Both the position numbers and the translations under genes were made by a program. Shown here one piece after another: positions 13,020 through 13,730 of a DNA stretch of 13,730 nt. The stretch's first letter is position 1. Each line of letters opens with the position of its first letter. Under the pieces are notes generated by a model. It saw nothing but the letters and a program-made list of their open reading frames with translations. It was not told the DNA's origin and did not search any database. This DNA comes from Ruminococcaceae bacterium UBA3818. Lineage in GTDB: Bacteria; Bacillota; Clostridia; Oscillospirales; Ruminococcaceae. The stretch lies in the NCBI GenBank assembly GCA_002369315.1, contig DFDW01000005.1, positions 193 to 13,922 on the forward strand. The letters run 5' to 3'.

Positions 13020-13730
13020 ATGGACGAGCAGAACACAATGCCGCAGGCACAGCAGCCGGAGGCGGAATTGTCCGAAATCCTGCGGATTCGGCGGGAGAAA
13101 TTAGCCGCGCTGCAGCAGGCTGGACGGAATCCTTTTGAAGAGACTACTTATGATGTGGACGCTTACGCGAAAGACATCAATGAAAAATTTGACGAATATG
13201 AGGGGAAACATGTTTCCGTCGCGGGGCGTATTCTTTCCAAACGCGGTATGGGTAAAGCCGGCTTTATCGACATCCAGGACCAAAGCGGGCGTATCCAGTC
13301 GTATGTGCGGAAAGACCATCTGGGCGATGAGGAATATGAGTGGTTTAAAAAATATGATATTGGGGATATCATTGGCATTAAGGGAGAGGTGTTCCGTACC
13401 CAGAAAGGGCAGATCTCTGTAAAAGCCGATGAGGTGAAGCTGCTGTCCAAATCTTTGCTTCCGCTGCCGGAAAAATGGCATGGCCTGAAAGATACCGAGC
13501 TGCGGTATCGCCAGCGGTATGTGGATTTGATCGTGAACCCCAATGTGAAAAAAGCTTTTGTCATGCGCTCGAAATTCATTCGGCACATGCGCAGTTATTT
13601 GGATGAGCGGGGCTATATCGAGGTGGAAACGCCGGTGCTGAACACCATTGCCGGCGGCGCGGCGGCTCGCCCGTTCATTACCCACCACAACACGCTGGAT
13701 CTGGATATGTATATGCGTATCGCCACGGAG
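13020..13730 (+). CDS. lysS: Lysyl-tRNA synthetase, class II (3' truncated by window)
   Basis: This enzyme charges tRNA-Lys with lysine in the cytoplasm. The first 237 residues are in the window and the frame runs open to its end. After a short Gln-rich N-terminus comes the helix EILRIRREKLAALQQAGRNPF, typical of class II LysRS. The anticodon-binding OB-fold follows, about 62-150 (HVSVAGRILSKRGMGKAGFI), then KWHGLKDTELRYRQRYVDLI and class II motif 1 about 183-210 (RSKFIRHMRSYLDERGYIEV, then ETPVL). The fragment ends at MRIATE, where motif 2 begins. ATG 13020 is set by TTTGGAGG (13004-13011) about 8 nt upstream. It has its own promoter and is separated from the exporter by a terminator. The full protein should be about 500 residues. 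Confidence 0.96.
   Translation, partial: MDEQNTMPQAQQPEAELSEILRIRREKLAALQQAGRNPFEETTYDVDAYAKDINEKFDEYEGKHVSVAGRILSKRGMGKAGFIDIQDQSGRIQSYVRKDHLGDEEYEWFKKYDIGDIIGIKGEVFRTQKGQISVKADEVKLLSKSLLPLPEKWHGLKDTELRYRQRYVDLIVNPNVKKAFVMRSKFIRHMRSYLDERGYIEVETPVLNTIAGGAAARPFITHHNTLDLDMYMRIATE

Noticed and set aside
1..13730. CRISPR arrays, tRNA or rRNA genes, insertion sequences, integrases, phage genes
   Set aside because: No regularly spaced repeats, cloverleaf-like genes, transposase motifs or terminal inverted repeats were seen anywhere in the window.

Overview
The window looks like chromosome of a Gram-positive, mid-G+C member of the Clostridia; Oscillospirales/Ruminococcaceae is my best guess. The reasons are the FtsEX / M23 hydrolase / S41 protease cell-envelope block, a clostridial-type GreA with LysS nearby, strong purine-rich Shine-Dalgarno sites, occasional GTG/TTG starts and sigma-A-type promoters close to consensus. 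All genes are on the + strand. The genus assignment is inference.

Layout. (1) 1-720: 3' part of a MalK/UgpC/MsmK-type sugar ABC ATPase, closed by a strong terminator. (2) 1110-6427: a probable operon of a PucR/CdaR-type regulator, ftsE, ftsX, a secreted coiled-coil M23 endopeptidase and a membrane-anchored S41 (Ctp) protease, ended by a terminator. FtsEX is known to gate a periplasmic or extracellular coiled-coil murein hydrolase. Here the probable partner is the next gene, and all its catalytic residues are present. (3) 6548-7348: an unrecognised 266-aa protein. (4) 7454-7927: greA, driven by a perfect-consensus promoter. (5) 8138-12708: an accessory-looking block between greA and lysS. It holds a TetR-family repressor with a perfect promoter and tandem operator-like sites, an RsgA-type GTPase, a class I SAM methyltransferase interrupted by one in-frame amber codon, and an ABC-2 type exporter (ATPase plus permease). 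The exporter lies behind a leader with its own promoter, a small ORF and a terminator hairpin. (6) 13020-end: 5' part of lysS, with its own promoter.

Most worth a second look: the block splitting greA from lysS; the amber codon in the methyltransferase while TAG is used as a real stop elsewhere in the window; the leader before the exporter, where a small ORF resembling the start of a DUF1778 antitoxin runs into a terminator and no promoter is visible downstream of it; and the two operator-like sites at the tetR promoter, part of which recurs in that leader. No tRNA, rRNA, CRISPR array, insertion sequence or integrase was seen.
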